A stretch of 64,000 nucleotides of DNA from Pedococcus_A sp963730585 (GCA_963730585.1 CAVSSL010000010.1:496001-560000), one strand, 5' to 3'; positions 50,462 through 59,512 are shown, counted from the first letter of the stretch. Numbers and translations are program-made. Notes: generated by a model not told the origin, from the letters alone.

Positions 50462-51118
50462 GTGCACGGATCCACGACCCGCCTGGCAGGACCGACCCGG
50501 GAGGGCGTGAACGGTCACGGCCTCGCGGGTCGGGTGCCTGTCGCTGCTCACGGCGATGCGGCCTCGGCAGATCTCACCCGTGCGGCAGATGGTGCCCACG
50601 AGCTGCTCCGGGGGCTGGGGATCGACCTGTCGGGCGAGTCCTTGCGGCGCACACCGCAGCGCATGGCCGAGGCTCTGGCCGAGCTGCTGAGCCCTCGGCC
50701 GTTCGAGCTGACGACGTTCCCCAACGACGGCGGCTACGACGAGCTCATCGTGGCGCGCCACCTGCCCCTCCTCTCGGTGTGCGAGCACCACATGCTCCCG
50801 TTCGTCGGGCACGCCCACATCGGCTACCTGCCGGGTGAGCGCATCCTCGGCCTGTCGAAGCTGGCACGCGTGCTCGAGCACTTCGCGCGCCGGCCGCAGG
50901 TGCAGGAGCGGCTGACCACGCAGGTGGGCCACTGGCTGCAGACGAGCCTGGCCCCGTCAGGGGTAGGCGTGGTGATCGAGGCCGAGCACCTGTGCATGAC
51001 GCTCCGCGGCGTGCAGGCGCCCGGCGCCACCACCGTGACCTCGAGCCTGCTGGGTGTGGTGCGTGAGGACGCACGCACGCGTGCCGAGTTCCTGGCCCTG
51101 ACACAGGCTCCCCGGTGA
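50462..51118 (+). CDS. folE: GTP cyclohydrolase I (FolE)
   Basis: 218 residues from a GTG at 50462. Family motifs: SVCEHHMLPFVGHAHIGYLP (zinc Cys and His near 106), ILGLSKLARVLEHFARRPQV, and EAEHLCMTLRGVQAPGATTV with the second zinc Cys (about 175). Catalyses GTP to 7,8-dihydroneopterin triphosphate, for folate or pterin cofactors. It is away from other folate genes and next to DoxX, so it may be a second, condition-specific copy (inference). The N-terminal 30 residues are extra and low complexity. Confidence 0.93.
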   Translation: MHGSTTRLAGPTREGVNGHGLAGRVPVAAHGDAASADLTRAADGAHELLRGLGIDLSGESLRRTPQRMAEALAELLSPRPFELTTFPNDGGYDELIVARHLPLLSVCEHHMLPFVGHAHIGYLPGERILGLSKLARVLEHFARRPQVQERLTTQVGHWLQTSLAPSGVGVVIEAEHLCMTLRGVQAPGATTVTSSLLGVVREDARTRAEFLALTQAPR

Positions 51119-51166
51119 CGAAACGACCGTGCCGGTCAAGGCTGCCCAGAAGGGAGCTGACCTGCG

Positions 51167-52396
51167 TCAGGCGTGCAGGGCCCGGAGCAGCCGCGTCGTC
51201 CCCGACATGCCCTTGAGCTCCACCGGACCGATGTCTGAGAACGCAATGTCCTTCTCCCGCGAGGCGTCGGCAACCGCCTCGCTGACCAGCACCTCCCCGG
51301 GCCTGGCGTAGTCGGCGATGCGAGCGGTGACGTTCACGGTCTGTCCGAAGTAGTCGCCCTGTTGGTAGAGGACGGGACCTGTGTGCAGGCCGACGTGGGC
51401 CGGGGGCAGTCCCGCCGTCGCAAGCCCGTCCACCATCTCCAGTGCAGCCCGCACCGCCGGCCCAGGCTCGCGGAAATGGAACATCACCCCGTCGCCCAAC
51501 CACTTGATGGGAGCGCCGCCGAACCGCACCGACTCCCGTTGCACCAGGCGCGCGAGCCTCGACGCCAGGTCTGCAGCCGCCTCGTCACCGCGCTCCTGGG
51601 TCAGTCGCGTGTAGCCGGTGATGTCGAGGAAGCAGATCGCCGGCGGCCGCTCGAGCCGGCTGTGGATCCCTGCCTTTGCCATGAGTGTCTCGAAGCCCTC
51701 GATGATGTTGGCGGTCCAAGCGCGCGCCTGCTGCGCGTGGTAGAGCGCCAGGAGGGCCTGTTCCGCCAGTGGTGTGCTGCGTTCGGCAAATGCGGCGTTG
51801 GAGAGCTCCTCCACTCCGGCGTTGGCGTCCAGTGCCGGCCGCACCACCTCCGCGTTCCACCACGCGGCCTCGGCCTCGGTGATCCGGTGGGTGCTGTCGC
51901 CGTACACGCGGAGCAGGCGCTCGATGGAGGTCGACTGGAAACCGCCGGACACTTGCAGCTGGAGGAACGGCACGACCGCCACCTCGTCCTCACGAAGGCG
52001 GTCGTCCGGTGAGGGCGACGGGGAGCCGATCGACTCCCGGATCGTGGTCAACAGGTCCAGGGGTATGCCGGTGCGGTCGCTGACATCTTGGAACGTCTCT
52101 TCGGCGAGTGCGGCGAAACGCTCGTAGGCGGCGCTGTCGAGGAAGGCGAAGGAGAGGGCGCCGCTGCGGAGGCCGGCAGCGACGCGGTCGAGCGGGATCG
52201 CGGCGTCCTCGAGGGACTTGGCCATCATCGCTCGGCGCACGTCGCCAGAGGAGAAGCGACCTGTCTCCCCGGGGGCGATGATCCCGAGGTCGACGAGGTG
52301 CTCGAGGTAATCCGGCGCGACGCCGGCGCGCTCGGCGGCATCCCGGAGGGAGTACCCGCTCACGCTGGCCAGCGTACCGGAGGAGCTTGCAAGCAC
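51167..52396 (-). CDS. MerR-like HTH fused to a class III adenylate/guanylate cyclase
   Basis: Up to 409 residues. The GTG at 52396 abuts a GAGGAG, so a GTG at 52363 (398 residues) may be the true start. Residues about 12-70 resemble a MerR-type HTH (SLRDAAERAGVAPDYL, GRFSSGDVRRAMM). From about 245 a cyclase domain begins: first metal Asp in CFLDITGYTRL (about 257), second in KWLGDGVMFHF (about 300) with the adenine-selecting Lys just before, and the transition-state Asn/Arg in VNVTARI. Thus both catalytic Asp and the NxxxR pair are present; it could be active, forming cAMP or cGMP. A one-protein transcription/second-messenger link is unusual though known in actinobacteria. Confidence 0.82.
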   Translation of the reverse strand: MLASSSGTLASVSGYSLRDAAERAGVAPDYLEHLVDLGIIAPGETGRFSSGDVRRAMMAKSLEDAAIPLDRVAAGLRSGALSFAFLDSAAYERFAALAEETFQDVSDRTGIPLDLLTTIRESIGSPSPSPDDRLREDEVAVVPFLQLQVSGGFQSTSIERLLRVYGDSTHRITEAEAAWWNAEVVRPALDANAGVEELSNAAFAERSTPLAEQALLALYHAQQARAWTANIIEGFETLMAKAGIHSRLERPPAICFLDITGYTRLTQERGDEAAADLASRLARLVQRESVRFGGAPIKWLGDGVMFHFREPGPAVRAALEMVDGLATAGLPPAHVGLHTGPVLYQQGDYFGQTVNVTARIADYARPGEVLVSEAVADASREKDIAFSDIGPVELKGMSGTTRLLRALHA

Positions 52397-52497
52397 CTCC
52401 TCTCGCCAAGGAGCAGCGAACGCCCGAATCGTGGCGGTTGGGTGCGTGGACGGGAACTGGCTTGTGCGAGGGGGTGTGGCTGCTATTTGGTTGCGGC

Positions 52498-52893
52498 ATG
52501 CCTAGTTCGCTGATTGAAGTTCGCCGGCCCTACGCCCCCGATGAGGAGGTCGCCATCATCGACGCTGTCCATGCGAGCCTGGTCGCGGCCTTCAAGATCC
52601 CCAGCGAGGACCGCTACATCCGGCTCGTCTCGTATGAGCCACACCGCATGGTGAACGGCCTCGACGCTGGACAAGCCGATCACTACACGCGCGTCACCAT
52701 CGACTGCTTCTCGGGCCGTTCCATCGAGGCGAAGCGCGACCTCTACCGAGAGATCGTGGAGCGCCTTGAAGCGATCGGCATCCCGCGCGATGGTGTGTCG
52801 ATCCTGCTGCGGGAGAGCGACCCGGAGAACTGGGGCCTGAACGGCGGTCAGGCAGCCAGTGACTACGACCTCGGTTTCAACGTCAACGTCTGA
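52498..52893 (+). CDS. tautomerase-family (4-OT/MSAD-like) protein
   Basis: 131 residues from the ATG at 52498, chosen because it places Pro directly after Met (MPSSLIEVRRPY), and an N-terminal Pro is the catalytic base of tautomerases. Other features: FKIPSEDRYIRLVSYEP (about 32-48), VTIDCFSGRSIEAKRDLYR, and a C-terminal RESDPENWGLNGG. The length of about 130 residues fits malonate-semialdehyde decarboxylase-like and Tautomerase_2 members rather than the 60-residue 4-OT. Substrate unknown. Confidence 0.85.
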   Translation: MPSSLIEVRRPYAPDEEVAIIDAVHASLVAAFKIPSEDRYIRLVSYEPHRMVNGLDAGQADHYTRVTIDCFSGRSIEAKRDLYREIVERLEAIGIPRDGVSILLRESDPENWGLNGGQAASDYDLGFNVNV

Positions 52894-52969
52894 GATGAAC
52901 GGACCCGCTGCCCTACCTGCCCAACCGCCTCGGTGTCCTGCTCGGTGTCCTGCCAAGCCATCGTTGACC

Positions 52970-53446
52970 TCAGTCCGCGTGCTCGCCCGGACGGCCGTCC
53001 GAGCTGGCCGTGACGAGGCGCTGGATGCGGTCGGCGATTCCGCGCATGGCTGGGGCTCTGCCGGTGATCTGGCGCAGCAACACCGTGTCGTCGCCCACTT
53101 CCAGCGTGACTGTCACGAAGAACGAGGAGGTCGCGCCCCAAGTCCAGAACCCGCTGTAGCCGGTAGTGCTCACGCGGGTAATTCTGCTGGTGGAGAACCC
53201 GCGGGTTCGCAGCCATCCCCGAGACACCACGCGGTCGGGGTAGACGGTGATTCCCAACCGAAGAGCCCGGATGAGAAGGGCGGCAGCGGCGGTGAGGAGC
53301 AGCAGGCCGGGGACCCACTCGGTCTGGTCCGGGCCCGCAGTTGGGTCCGTCATGCCGCCAAGAATGGCGAGTGCACCGGTGCAAACCAGGAGCGTGCCGC
53401 GGACGCGCGTTCCCGGGCTGTGTACCTCGGTTCCCGTAACCGTCAC
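52970..53446 (-). CDS. small membrane protein with bacterial PH domain
   Basis: 158 residues from a GTG at 53446. Two hydrophobic segments (TLLVCTGALAILGG; WVPGLLLLTAAAALLIRAL) precede a beta-rich region, ITVYPDRVVSRGWLRTRG, ITRVSTTGYSGFW, FFVTVTLEVGDDTVLLRQ, matching the two-TM plus PH (bPH2-like) architecture common in actinobacteria. Function unknown. It is convergent with the tautomerase gene. Confidence 0.65.
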   Translation of the reverse strand: MTVTGTEVHSPGTRVRGTLLVCTGALAILGGMTDPTAGPDQTEWVPGLLLLTAAAALLIRALRLGITVYPDRVVSRGWLRTRGFSTSRITRVSTTGYSGFWTWGATSSFFVTVTLEVGDDTVLLRQITGRAPAMRGIADRIQRLVTASSDGRPGEHAD

Positions 53447-53558
53447 GGTGGCATCCTGCCGGAGCCTCGCCGGAAGGGGGAGAAGCCGTCCTGCTTTGTG
53501 TCCTGCTCGGCGTTCGCTCCGCGAATGACAGCCGTCGTTGGGGCCCTGACCTGCGTGT

Positions 53559-53634
53559 TGGTGGGCCCCGTGGGGCTCGAACCCACAACCTACGGATTAA
53601 AAGTCCGCAGCTCTGCCAATTGAGCTAGAGGCCC
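53559..53634 (-). tRNA. tRNA-Lys (TTT anticodon)
   Basis: On the minus strand, GGGCCTCTAGCTCAATTGG opens the gene. The acceptor stem is GGGCCTC with GGGGCCC (one U-G pair), the anticodon loop is CTTTTAA, the T-loop is GTTCGAGCC-type, the discriminator is A, and CCA is encoded at 53559-53561. Confidence 0.95.
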
Positions 53635-53777
53635 GGGGCCCAGAGGCCCGGGGGCGCGATGTCGACCAGGAGTTTCCCTGCACACGTGCGGGGAACCGGC
53701 ACGTCTCGGCCCGGCGGCAAGGGTACCGGTCGGTGGCACGGAACGCCGTCACCGCCCGCGCCCGGTCCGGCGCAGCA

Positions 53778-54419
53778 TCAGCGCGTGAAGCCCTGCACGT
53801 GCCACACCCGGTCCGGCTCGGTCATCACCGGACGCAGACCGTGCGCGGTGACGACCTCCAGCATCTCGGCCGGTGGGTGGGCGAACGTACGGAACTCCTT
53901 GCCCGTCACGGCATACATCGCGTTCTCCGCCGCGAGGAGCACGCGGCTGGTGAGGTTGCGCGGTGGGTGGCTGAAGGCCAGCCGGCGGCGGCAGTGGTCC
54001 GCGGCGGCCCCCAGCAGCCGCTCATGGTCCGGGTAACAGCAGACGACCCGGTGGAGCACCACGAGGTCAGCCTGCGCCACCTGGTCGGGGGTGGCGGCGA
54101 TGTCGACGATCTGCCGGTGCATCCGGTCGGCGACACCCGCCTCGTTCGCCAAGCGGTGCGCGTCCGCGTCGTAGGCCGACGACAGCTCGAGGGTCAGCAC
54201 CGACGCAGCACCGCGACGCAGCAGCTCCATCCCGATCTCGCCCACCCCACCGCCGATGTCGAGCACCGTCGCTCCCGCCAGGCCGTCGGCGGCGAGGAAG
54301 TCGACCATGCGGGTGGCGGCCCGGTCCAGTCCGCGGCGGCGGTACCTCTTGGCCACGCGCCCGGCGAACCCGGCGCGGAACACGTCGTCGCACCCGCGGG
54401 GGTCACAGCATCCGGCCAC
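53778..54419 (-). CDS. SAM-dependent methyltransferase with N-terminal Cys motif
   Basis: 213 residues from a GTG at 54419. The very N-terminus has CCDPRGCDDVF, a conserved Cys-rich patch that precedes the methyltransferase domain in one actinobacterial family. Motif I is TVLDIGGGVGEIGMELL (about 50), followed by LTLELSSAYD (motif II) and ADLVVLHRVVCCYPDHERLL (motif III region). Similar to the ChlM/magnesium-protoporphyrin and C-methyl types in fold only. Substrate unknown. The Cys set may bind metal or a thiol (inference). Confidence 0.8.
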   Translation of the reverse strand: MAGCCDPRGCDDVFRAGFAGRVAKRYRRRGLDRAATRMVDFLAADGLAGATVLDIGGGVGEIGMELLRRGAASVLTLELSSAYDADAHRLANEAGVADRMHRQIVDIAATPDQVAQADLVVLHRVVCCYPDHERLLGAAADHCRRRLAFSHPPRNLTSRVLLAAENAMYAVTGKEFRTFAHPPAEMLEVVTAHGLRPVMTEPDRVWHVQGFTR

Positions 54420-54769
54420 GCGTCAGTCTCCACCCGTCGACGACCGCACCGGAAGCGATTCACCAAGCTTCGCCCAGCCGAGGCAAGGCATCCCGGTGGC
54501 CTTTCGCCGGAGAACGCCCACTCCGCCTCGGATCGGTCTGGGTGGTTATGCCCGAGATGCGTGCAGCCCGGTGTCCAGAAGGGGGCTTACGACCTAGCCA
54601 TCCCTTCTGCCGCAACACCACACTGAAGGTGCAGGTGGCGACCTCGACTGGGCAGGTTGGTTCCCCCGATCACCCATCCGGGTGATGGCCGGCCGGCACA
54701 CGTCGCCGCCCCGTAACGAGTACCCATGGGTGCTCACCCCCAGCGTGCCCAGTCGCCCAAGGAGTGCAG
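54420..54769. other. 350-bp non-coding leader region
   Basis: No gene could be supported. It contains CAGAAGGG/CCCTTCTG arms (about 54576-54610, 8 bp, 18-nt loop) and ATCACCC/GGGTGAT (about 54668-54685, 7 bp). These may terminate leftward transcripts or shape the 5' leader of the phosphatase gene. Confidence 0.35.
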
Positions 54770-54832
54770 ATGACCGGCCATCTCGTGACTCGCCAGGGTG
54801 GTCCCGGCGTCCGCGGCGAGGTGCCGGCATGA
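54770..54832 (+). CDS. 20-codon leader ORF translationally coupled to the SpoIIE phosphatase
   Basis: ATG at 54770 with a strong AAGGAG 5 nt upstream, encoding MTGHLVTRQGGPGVRGEVPA. Its TGA (54830-54832) overlaps the ATG of the downstream gene as ATGA. This SD is better than the one before the downstream start (GAGG), so coupling by the leader is plausible. No repeated regulatory codon run (such as a His or Trp string) is present. Whether the peptide is made is unknown. Confidence 0.5.
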   Translation: MTGHLVTRQGGPGVRGEVPA

Positions 54833-57501
54833 GTGTTCGTGATGCCTCCGTCCCCGCCGTGACCTGGGAGATGGATCCTCGGCGCCCCCGTCCTGAGCGG
54901 CGCCTCGACCTGTATGCCGCCGTCGGCGTCGGCGCCCTTGCCTCCATCGCCTACGTGGTGGCGCTGATGCTGGACGTCGTGCCACCGCGCGGCCTGTCGG
55001 TCGTGTTCTTCGCCGCCGCGCCGATCAGCGCCGCCTTCGCGCTCGTCGTGCTCGGCGTGAGGTGGCGGGCCGAGCGTGACCCGGCGCTGAGCTGGGTGAG
55101 CGCCGGCCTGGCGGTGGGCTGGCTCGCCATGGTGCTGCAGCTGATCTCGTTTCCCACGGTCATCCCCGACGGCGGACCCTTGGGCACCAATGACCAGAGC
55201 AGTGCCGCGCTGTACCTGATCTTCCACCTGGCGCTCCCTGCGGGCGCGCTTGCGGGAGCCCTGGGAGCCTCGGCTGTGTGGCGGCTGCCGGGGGCGGCTC
55301 TCGGCTTGGCCTTCACGCTGTTCGTCGCCCTCGACGCGGTCCCGCTTCCCACCCTGCTGCGTCAGGGCACCTCGTACACAGCGCCCCTCCTGGGCCTCGA
55401 GTACGGCATGGCGGCGTTCACCGCCCTGGCCGCGGTGGTGTGGATCAGGCGCTCTGGACGCACCGCCCCCACCCTCCGCGGTTGGGTCGGGGTGTCTCTC
55501 TCGCTCGCGGTCTACGACCTGCTCTTCAACGCCTTGGCCGCCGAACGGTTCAGCACCGTCTGGTGGGCGAGCCTGTCCATGCGGGTGGCCACGTATGCCG
55601 TGCTGGCGGTGGGTGTCGTCTACAGCGTGCTGGTGCGCTTGGCCGAGACCGAGTCCTACACGACCGCTGAGCTGGACCGTCGCGAGGCGGAGCTGCGCAC
55701 GTCGCTGGGCCTGACCCGGGAGCTGCTCGGCTGTGCCCAGGACCTCGCCAAGGCGGTCACCCCGGCGGAGGTCGCCGACGCACTGTGTCGCGACGCCGTC
55801 GCCGCCAGTGGCCTGCGGCAGGCGGTGCTCTTGGTCAGCCGGGAGGGCGCCCCGACCGTGGTGCTCGGGCGGACCGGCCACGGCGCCAGCCCGACCGCCG
55901 AGCTGGCCGGCACGGGCTGGGACTCGCCGTACGCCTCGTCGCTGGCGCCACTCGCCCGGCTGCCCCTCTTCCTTGAGACGGCAGAGGAGGTCCGTGCCCG
56001 GGTCCCCGCGGGCACGCCTCTGCAGGAGGCTGCTGCGCTGGCGGTCCTGCCGATCCGGGTGGTCGGCGAGCGGCTGGGCACCCTCCTCGTCTGGGACACC
56101 GAGCCGCACACGTTCGCGCCCAGCGACCGCGAGGTCCTCGCCGGGCAGGCCAGCCAGGGCGGGCAGGCCCTGCGCCGGGCGCTCGCCTTCGAGAACGAGG
56201 CCAACGCGGCCGCCACCCTCCAGCGGTCGCTGCTCTCGCCGACCCTCGCCCCGCGCGAGGACCTCGCCATGGCAGCCCGTTACCTGCCGGGCGAGGCCGG
56301 TCTGCGCGTCGGCGGCGACTGGTACGACTGCGTCCCGATCGACCGCCACAAGGTCGCGCTCGTCGTCGGCGACGTCATGGGCAAGGGCCTGCGCGCAGCG
56401 GCCGTCATGGGGCAGATGCGCACCGCCGTCCGCTCCCTCGCCAGTGCCGACCCCTCCCCGGCCGCGGTCCTCAAGGGTCTCGACCGGCTCCACTCGATGC
56501 TCGACGTCGACGAGATCGCCACCGTCGCCTACGTGCTCCTCGACGCCGAGACGGGCACCGCACGCATGGCCCGGGCGGGCCACCTTCCGCCCATCCTGGT
56601 GGACGCCGAAGGCCGCACCACCCTCCTCGAGGCCGGGGGTTCCCCGCCCCTTGGCACACCCGCCCCGGAGCGTTCCGAGGCCGAGGTCCTGGTGCCCGCC
56701 GGAGGAGTGCTGGTCCTCTACACCGACGGCATCGTCGAGGACCGTTCCAGCGGGCTCGACGGCCTAGAGGCCTTCGTCGACCTGGTCGGGCAGATCTCGC
56801 GTCGCAAGGGCGCCGACGTCGAGGCGCTCGCCACCGAGCTCCTGGTTGCCACCGCGGCCACCCTGCGCCAGGACGACATCGCCCTCCTGGTGGCGCGGAT
56901 GCCCGCCGTGCCCAGCGAGATCGGGGACGGCGCAGCCGATGTGGTGACAACGCTGGAGGCCACGACCATCGAACCGGTGCTCAGTGGTGCCGGAGCATCG
57001 GCCGGCCCTGGCGCCCTCGCGCCGGAGGCGCACGCCCACCCGTCGGTGACGGCAGCCCCCCTGGCGTCCTCCGAGGTGGCCCGGAGCCGTGACGGCGCGC
57101 TGCACGTCGGGCGCGTGCCGTCTCACCGTGCCGCCCCGTTTGCCGCCACCTTCCCAGAGAACCCCGAGGCGCCCACCGCCGTGCGTCGCTGGATCCGCCA
57201 GAGCTCGCGCGGGCTCGACCGCACCGTGCGGGAAGACACCGTCCTGCTCGCCACCGAGCTGGTGACCAATGCCGTGCGGCACGGCCGCGGCGAGGTGACG
57301 GTGCGCCTCTGGCCGGGCCCTGACGTCGTGCGGGTCGAGGTCAGCGACGCCAACCCGCACCGGCCCGAACCCGGCGGCTACGACCTCGACGCCGAGGACG
57401 GCCGCGGCCTCCTGATCGTCGGCGCGCTCAGCTCGCGGTGGGGGACCGCACCGCTGCCCGGCGGCGTCGGCAAGACGGTCTGGTTCGAGCTCGACCACTG
57501 A
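54829..57501 (+). CDS. membrane GAF-SpoIIE (PP2C) phosphatase with C-terminal HATPase domain
   Basis: 890 residues from the ATG at 54829. Layout: about eight hydrophobic spans (25-275); GAF-like domain (about 300-450: LGCAQDLAKAVTPAEVADAL ... LAVLPIRVVGERLGTLLVWD); SpoIIE/PP2C domain (about 465-690) with LQRSLLSPTLAPREDLAMA, metal Asp in VGGDWYDC (about 495), VVGDVMGKGLRAA, TDGIVEDRSS (about 631) and RQDDIALLV; and a HATPase_c anti-sigma-kinase domain (about 770-885: TELVTNAVRHGRGEV, DAEDGRGLLIVG). It combines phosphatase and serine kinase-like modules of a partner-switching system for an anti-sigma/anti-anti-sigma pair, none of which is adjacent. The signal may come from the membrane or GAF domain. 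Confidence 0.9.
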   Translation: MSVRDASVPAVTWEMDPRRPRPERRLDLYAAVGVGALASIAYVVALMLDVVPPRGLSVVFFAAAPISAAFALVVLGVRWRAERDPALSWVSAGLAVGWLAMVLQLISFPTVIPDGGPLGTNDQSSAALYLIFHLALPAGALAGALGASAVWRLPGAALGLAFTLFVALDAVPLPTLLRQGTSYTAPLLGLEYGMAAFTALAAVVWIRRSGRTAPTLRGWVGVSLSLAVYDLLFNALAAERFSTVWWASLSMRVATYAVLAVGVVYSVLVRLAETESYTTAELDRREAELRTSLGLTRELLGCAQDLAKAVTPAEVADALCRDAVAASGLRQAVLLVSREGAPTVVLGRTGHGASPTAELAGTGWDSPYASSLAPLARLPLFLETAEEVRARVPAGTPLQEAAALAVLPIRVVGERLGTLLVWDTEPHTFAPSDREVLAGQASQGGQALRRALAFENEANAAATLQRSLLSPTLAPREDLAMAARYLPGEAGLRVGGDWYDCVPIDRHKVALVVGDVMGKGLRAAAVMGQMRTAVRSLASADPSPAAVLKGLDRLHSMLDVDEIATVAYVLLDAETGTARMARAGHLPPILVDAEGRTTLLEAGGSPPLGTPAPERSEAEVLVPAGGVLVLYTDGIVEDRSSGLDGLEAFVDLVGQISRRKGADVEALATELLVATAATLRQDDIALLVARMPAVPSEIGDGAADVVTTLEATTIEPVLSGAGASAGPGALAPEAHAHPSVTAAPLASSEVARSRDGALHVGRVPSHRAAPFAATFPENPEAPTAVRRWIRQSSRGLDRTVREDTVLLATELVTNAVRHGRGEVTVRLWPGPDVVRVEVSDANPHRPEPGGYDLDAEDGRGLLIVGALSSRWGTAPLPGGVGKTVWFELDH

Positions 57502-57561
57502 CCCCGTCGGGGGTGAGTGAGGGCGCGAAGCGGCCGGGTAGCCCGTCAGGCCGCGTAGCCG

Positions 57562-57996
57562 TCAGGCCGCGAAGCGGCCGTGCAGGCCGTTGAGGGTGTC
57601 CGACACCAGGCCCTTGATGACGCGGGAGCGGATGAACCCGGGCAGCGGCAGGTTGTGGTGGATGGTCAGCTCGTAGGTCACCTTGGTGCGTCCGCGGCCT
57701 GCCGACTCGAGGGTGTAGACGCCCTCCTGGCCGGTCTGCAGCCGGCCCTTGACCATGGTCCAGCTCAGGCCGTGCGGTGAGTGCTGGTAGGCCAGCGTGT
57801 AGCGGTCGGTGCCCACGCTCGACGACGCCGCGAACTTCGCCGTCAGAGGGCGACCTTGGTCGTCACTGCTGAGCACCTCCGCCTCGAGGATCTCGGGAAT
57901 CCACTCCGGCTGGCTGGCGACGTCGCGCAGCAGTGCCAGGACGGCGGCCTGTGTGGCCGGCACTTCGACTGACTGGGTTGCGGTGTCGGTGGGCAT
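57562..57996 (-). CDS. SRPBCC-family protein
   Basis: 144 residues from the ATG at 57996 (GGAAGGGG upstream). SRPBCC layout: TQSVEVPATQAAVLALLRDV, SQPEWIPEILEAEVLS, YTLAYQHSPHGLSWTMVKG and a C-terminal helix SRVIKGLVSDTLNGL. No catalytic residues are seen. Its first 134 bp overlap, in another frame, the tail of the WS/DGAT gene upstream. It may bind a lipid related to that enzyme's product. Confidence 0.78.
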   Translation of the reverse strand: MPTDTATQSVEVPATQAAVLALLRDVASQPEWIPEILEAEVLSSDDQGRPLTAKFAASSSVGTDRYTLAYQHSPHGLSWTMVKGRLQTGQEGVYTLESAGRGRTKVTYELTIHHNLPLPGFIRSRVIKGLVSDTLNGLHGRFAA

Positions 57997-59377
57997 TCTG
58001 TGCCCCTTCCTCTCCGTCACGGCCGAGGCGCACCAGCGCGTCCACCTCGTCCTCGAATGCCACGAGCAGGGCCTGTGGGTCGGGGACGACGCCGACGTCC
58101 ACCATGAAGCCGACCCGGACGGTCCCGGCATACGTGAAGATGCACACCCCCACGGTTTGGGTCCCGGAGCCGGGCACCCAGCCGAGCACTCCCGTCATCG
58201 GGACGCCGGCGAAGGTGCGCGGCTCGCGCGGCCCCATCACGTTGGTGGTGACGCCGATCGCCTTGTTGGCGAAGAAGTTCACGACGTACCGCTCGAGCAC
58301 CGGCGTGCTGAAACCGATCGCGGTGATGAGCCCGAAGGTCAGCACCGACTCCGGCGAGCTCTTGAGCCAGTCCATCCGCCGCTTGGTCTCCGCCAGGCGG
58401 GCCAGCCGTCCCTCGGTGGCGCTCGGGAAGGTGAAGAACACCAGGGCGAACTGGTTGCCGAGCTCGCGGGGGAGGGGCTTGTCGAGCGGGCGCACGTTGA
58501 CGGGCACCATCGTGACGAGGTCGACGGGTGTGGCGTCGTGTTCCTGCTGGTAGCGGTACAGCGCGCCGGCGACCGCGCTCATGAGCACGTCGTTGAGCGT
58601 TGCCCCGGCCAGGCGACCGACGTTCTTGAGCGGGCCGAGCGGCACCGGCTGGGTCCACACGACGCGCTTGTGCAGCCCCGGTGTCCCGCTGACCACATTG
58701 GGCGGGTTGTTGATGAACAGCAGGTCGCGCACCACCTTGCCGGCCCGTGCGCCCATCCCGAGGGTGCTGGCCAGCCCGGTGGGGTTGGCCAACCGGGCGA
58801 CCTGCTCCGCGGTTTCCCGCGCGAGCGAGATGCCGGTCGACACCAGCGAGGCCGGCGGTGACGGCTCCGACTCGTCTGGTGGGCGCTCGTCGTCGACGGA
58901 GGCGCCGTCGTCGGTCATGGAGAGCAGCACCCGGGTCAGCGCAATGCCGTCGGCCAGCGCGTGGTGGATCCGGAAGAGCACCACCGCGCCGCCGCCGTAG
59001 CCCTCGATGAGGTGCACCTCCCAGAGCGGGTGCTGGCGGTCGAAGGGGCGGTGGAGGTACTGCTCCACATGCGCCTGCAGGGCCGCGTCGTCGCCCGGCG
59101 GCTCCAGCGTCTCGTGCACCAGGTGGCGGTCGAGGGAGAAGTCCGGGTCGTACTCCCACGACGGCAGTCCGACGGGGATGGCCGAGGCGGCCGGGCGCTG
59201 GCTGAAGACGGGGTAGCGATCGATGAAGCGGGCCTGCACGATCCGTCTCACCTCGTCCCAGTCGGGCACGGACTCGAGGAACACCAGGCTGGTGATGACC
59301 ATGAGGTTGTTGGGCCGGTCCATGTTGAGCCAGATCGTGTCGACGGGCCCGATGCGGCGCCTGTCGGTGCTGGACAT
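57863..59377 (-). CDS. wax ester synthase/diacylglycerol acyltransferase (WS/DGAT) family
   Basis: 504 residues from the ATG at 59377 (GGGAGG upstream). The active-site HHxxxDG is RIHHALADGIAL (about 135). Other family motifs: GPVDTIWLNMDRPNNLM at the N-terminus, HPLWEVHLIEG, ATLNDVLMSAV, and NVRPLDKPLPRELGNQ. These enzymes make triacylglycerol or wax esters from acyl-CoA; mycobacterial Tgs1 belongs to the DosR dormancy regulon. The last 45 residues (after LVRLGRDGEEGAQ) are basic and lie out of frame over the next gene, suggesting loss of an original stop. Confidence 0.88.
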   Translation of the reverse strand: MSSTDRRRIGPVDTIWLNMDRPNNLMVITSLVFLESVPDWDEVRRIVQARFIDRYPVFSQRPAASAIPVGLPSWEYDPDFSLDRHLVHETLEPPGDDAALQAHVEQYLHRPFDRQHPLWEVHLIEGYGGGAVVLFRIHHALADGIALTRVLLSMTDDGASVDDERPPDESEPSPPASLVSTGISLARETAEQVARLANPTGLASTLGMGARAGKVVRDLLFINNPPNVVSGTPGLHKRVVWTQPVPLGPLKNVGRLAGATLNDVLMSAVAGALYRYQQEHDATPVDLVTMVPVNVRPLDKPLPRELGNQFALVFFTFPSATEGRLARLAETKRRMDWLKSSPESVLTFGLITAIGFSTPVLERYVVNFFANKAIGVTTNVMGPREPRTFAGVPMTGVLGWVPGSGTQTVGVCIFTYAGTVRVGFMVDVGVVPDPQALLVAFEDEVDALVRLGRDGEEGAQNAHRHRNPVSRSAGHTGRRPGTAARRRQPAGVDSRDPRGGGAQQ

Positions 59378-59512
59378 GTGACCTCCCGCCCGGGACGCCG
59401 CCGCGGGGTGCGTTCGGCCGCCACCGGTCCTGCGCCCAGCGTGGTCCGTGCCTAGGCTGTCGAACAGGGGCAATGGTCCCCCGCGATGGTCCCCCGCCCC
59501 CGAGGAGCAGCC

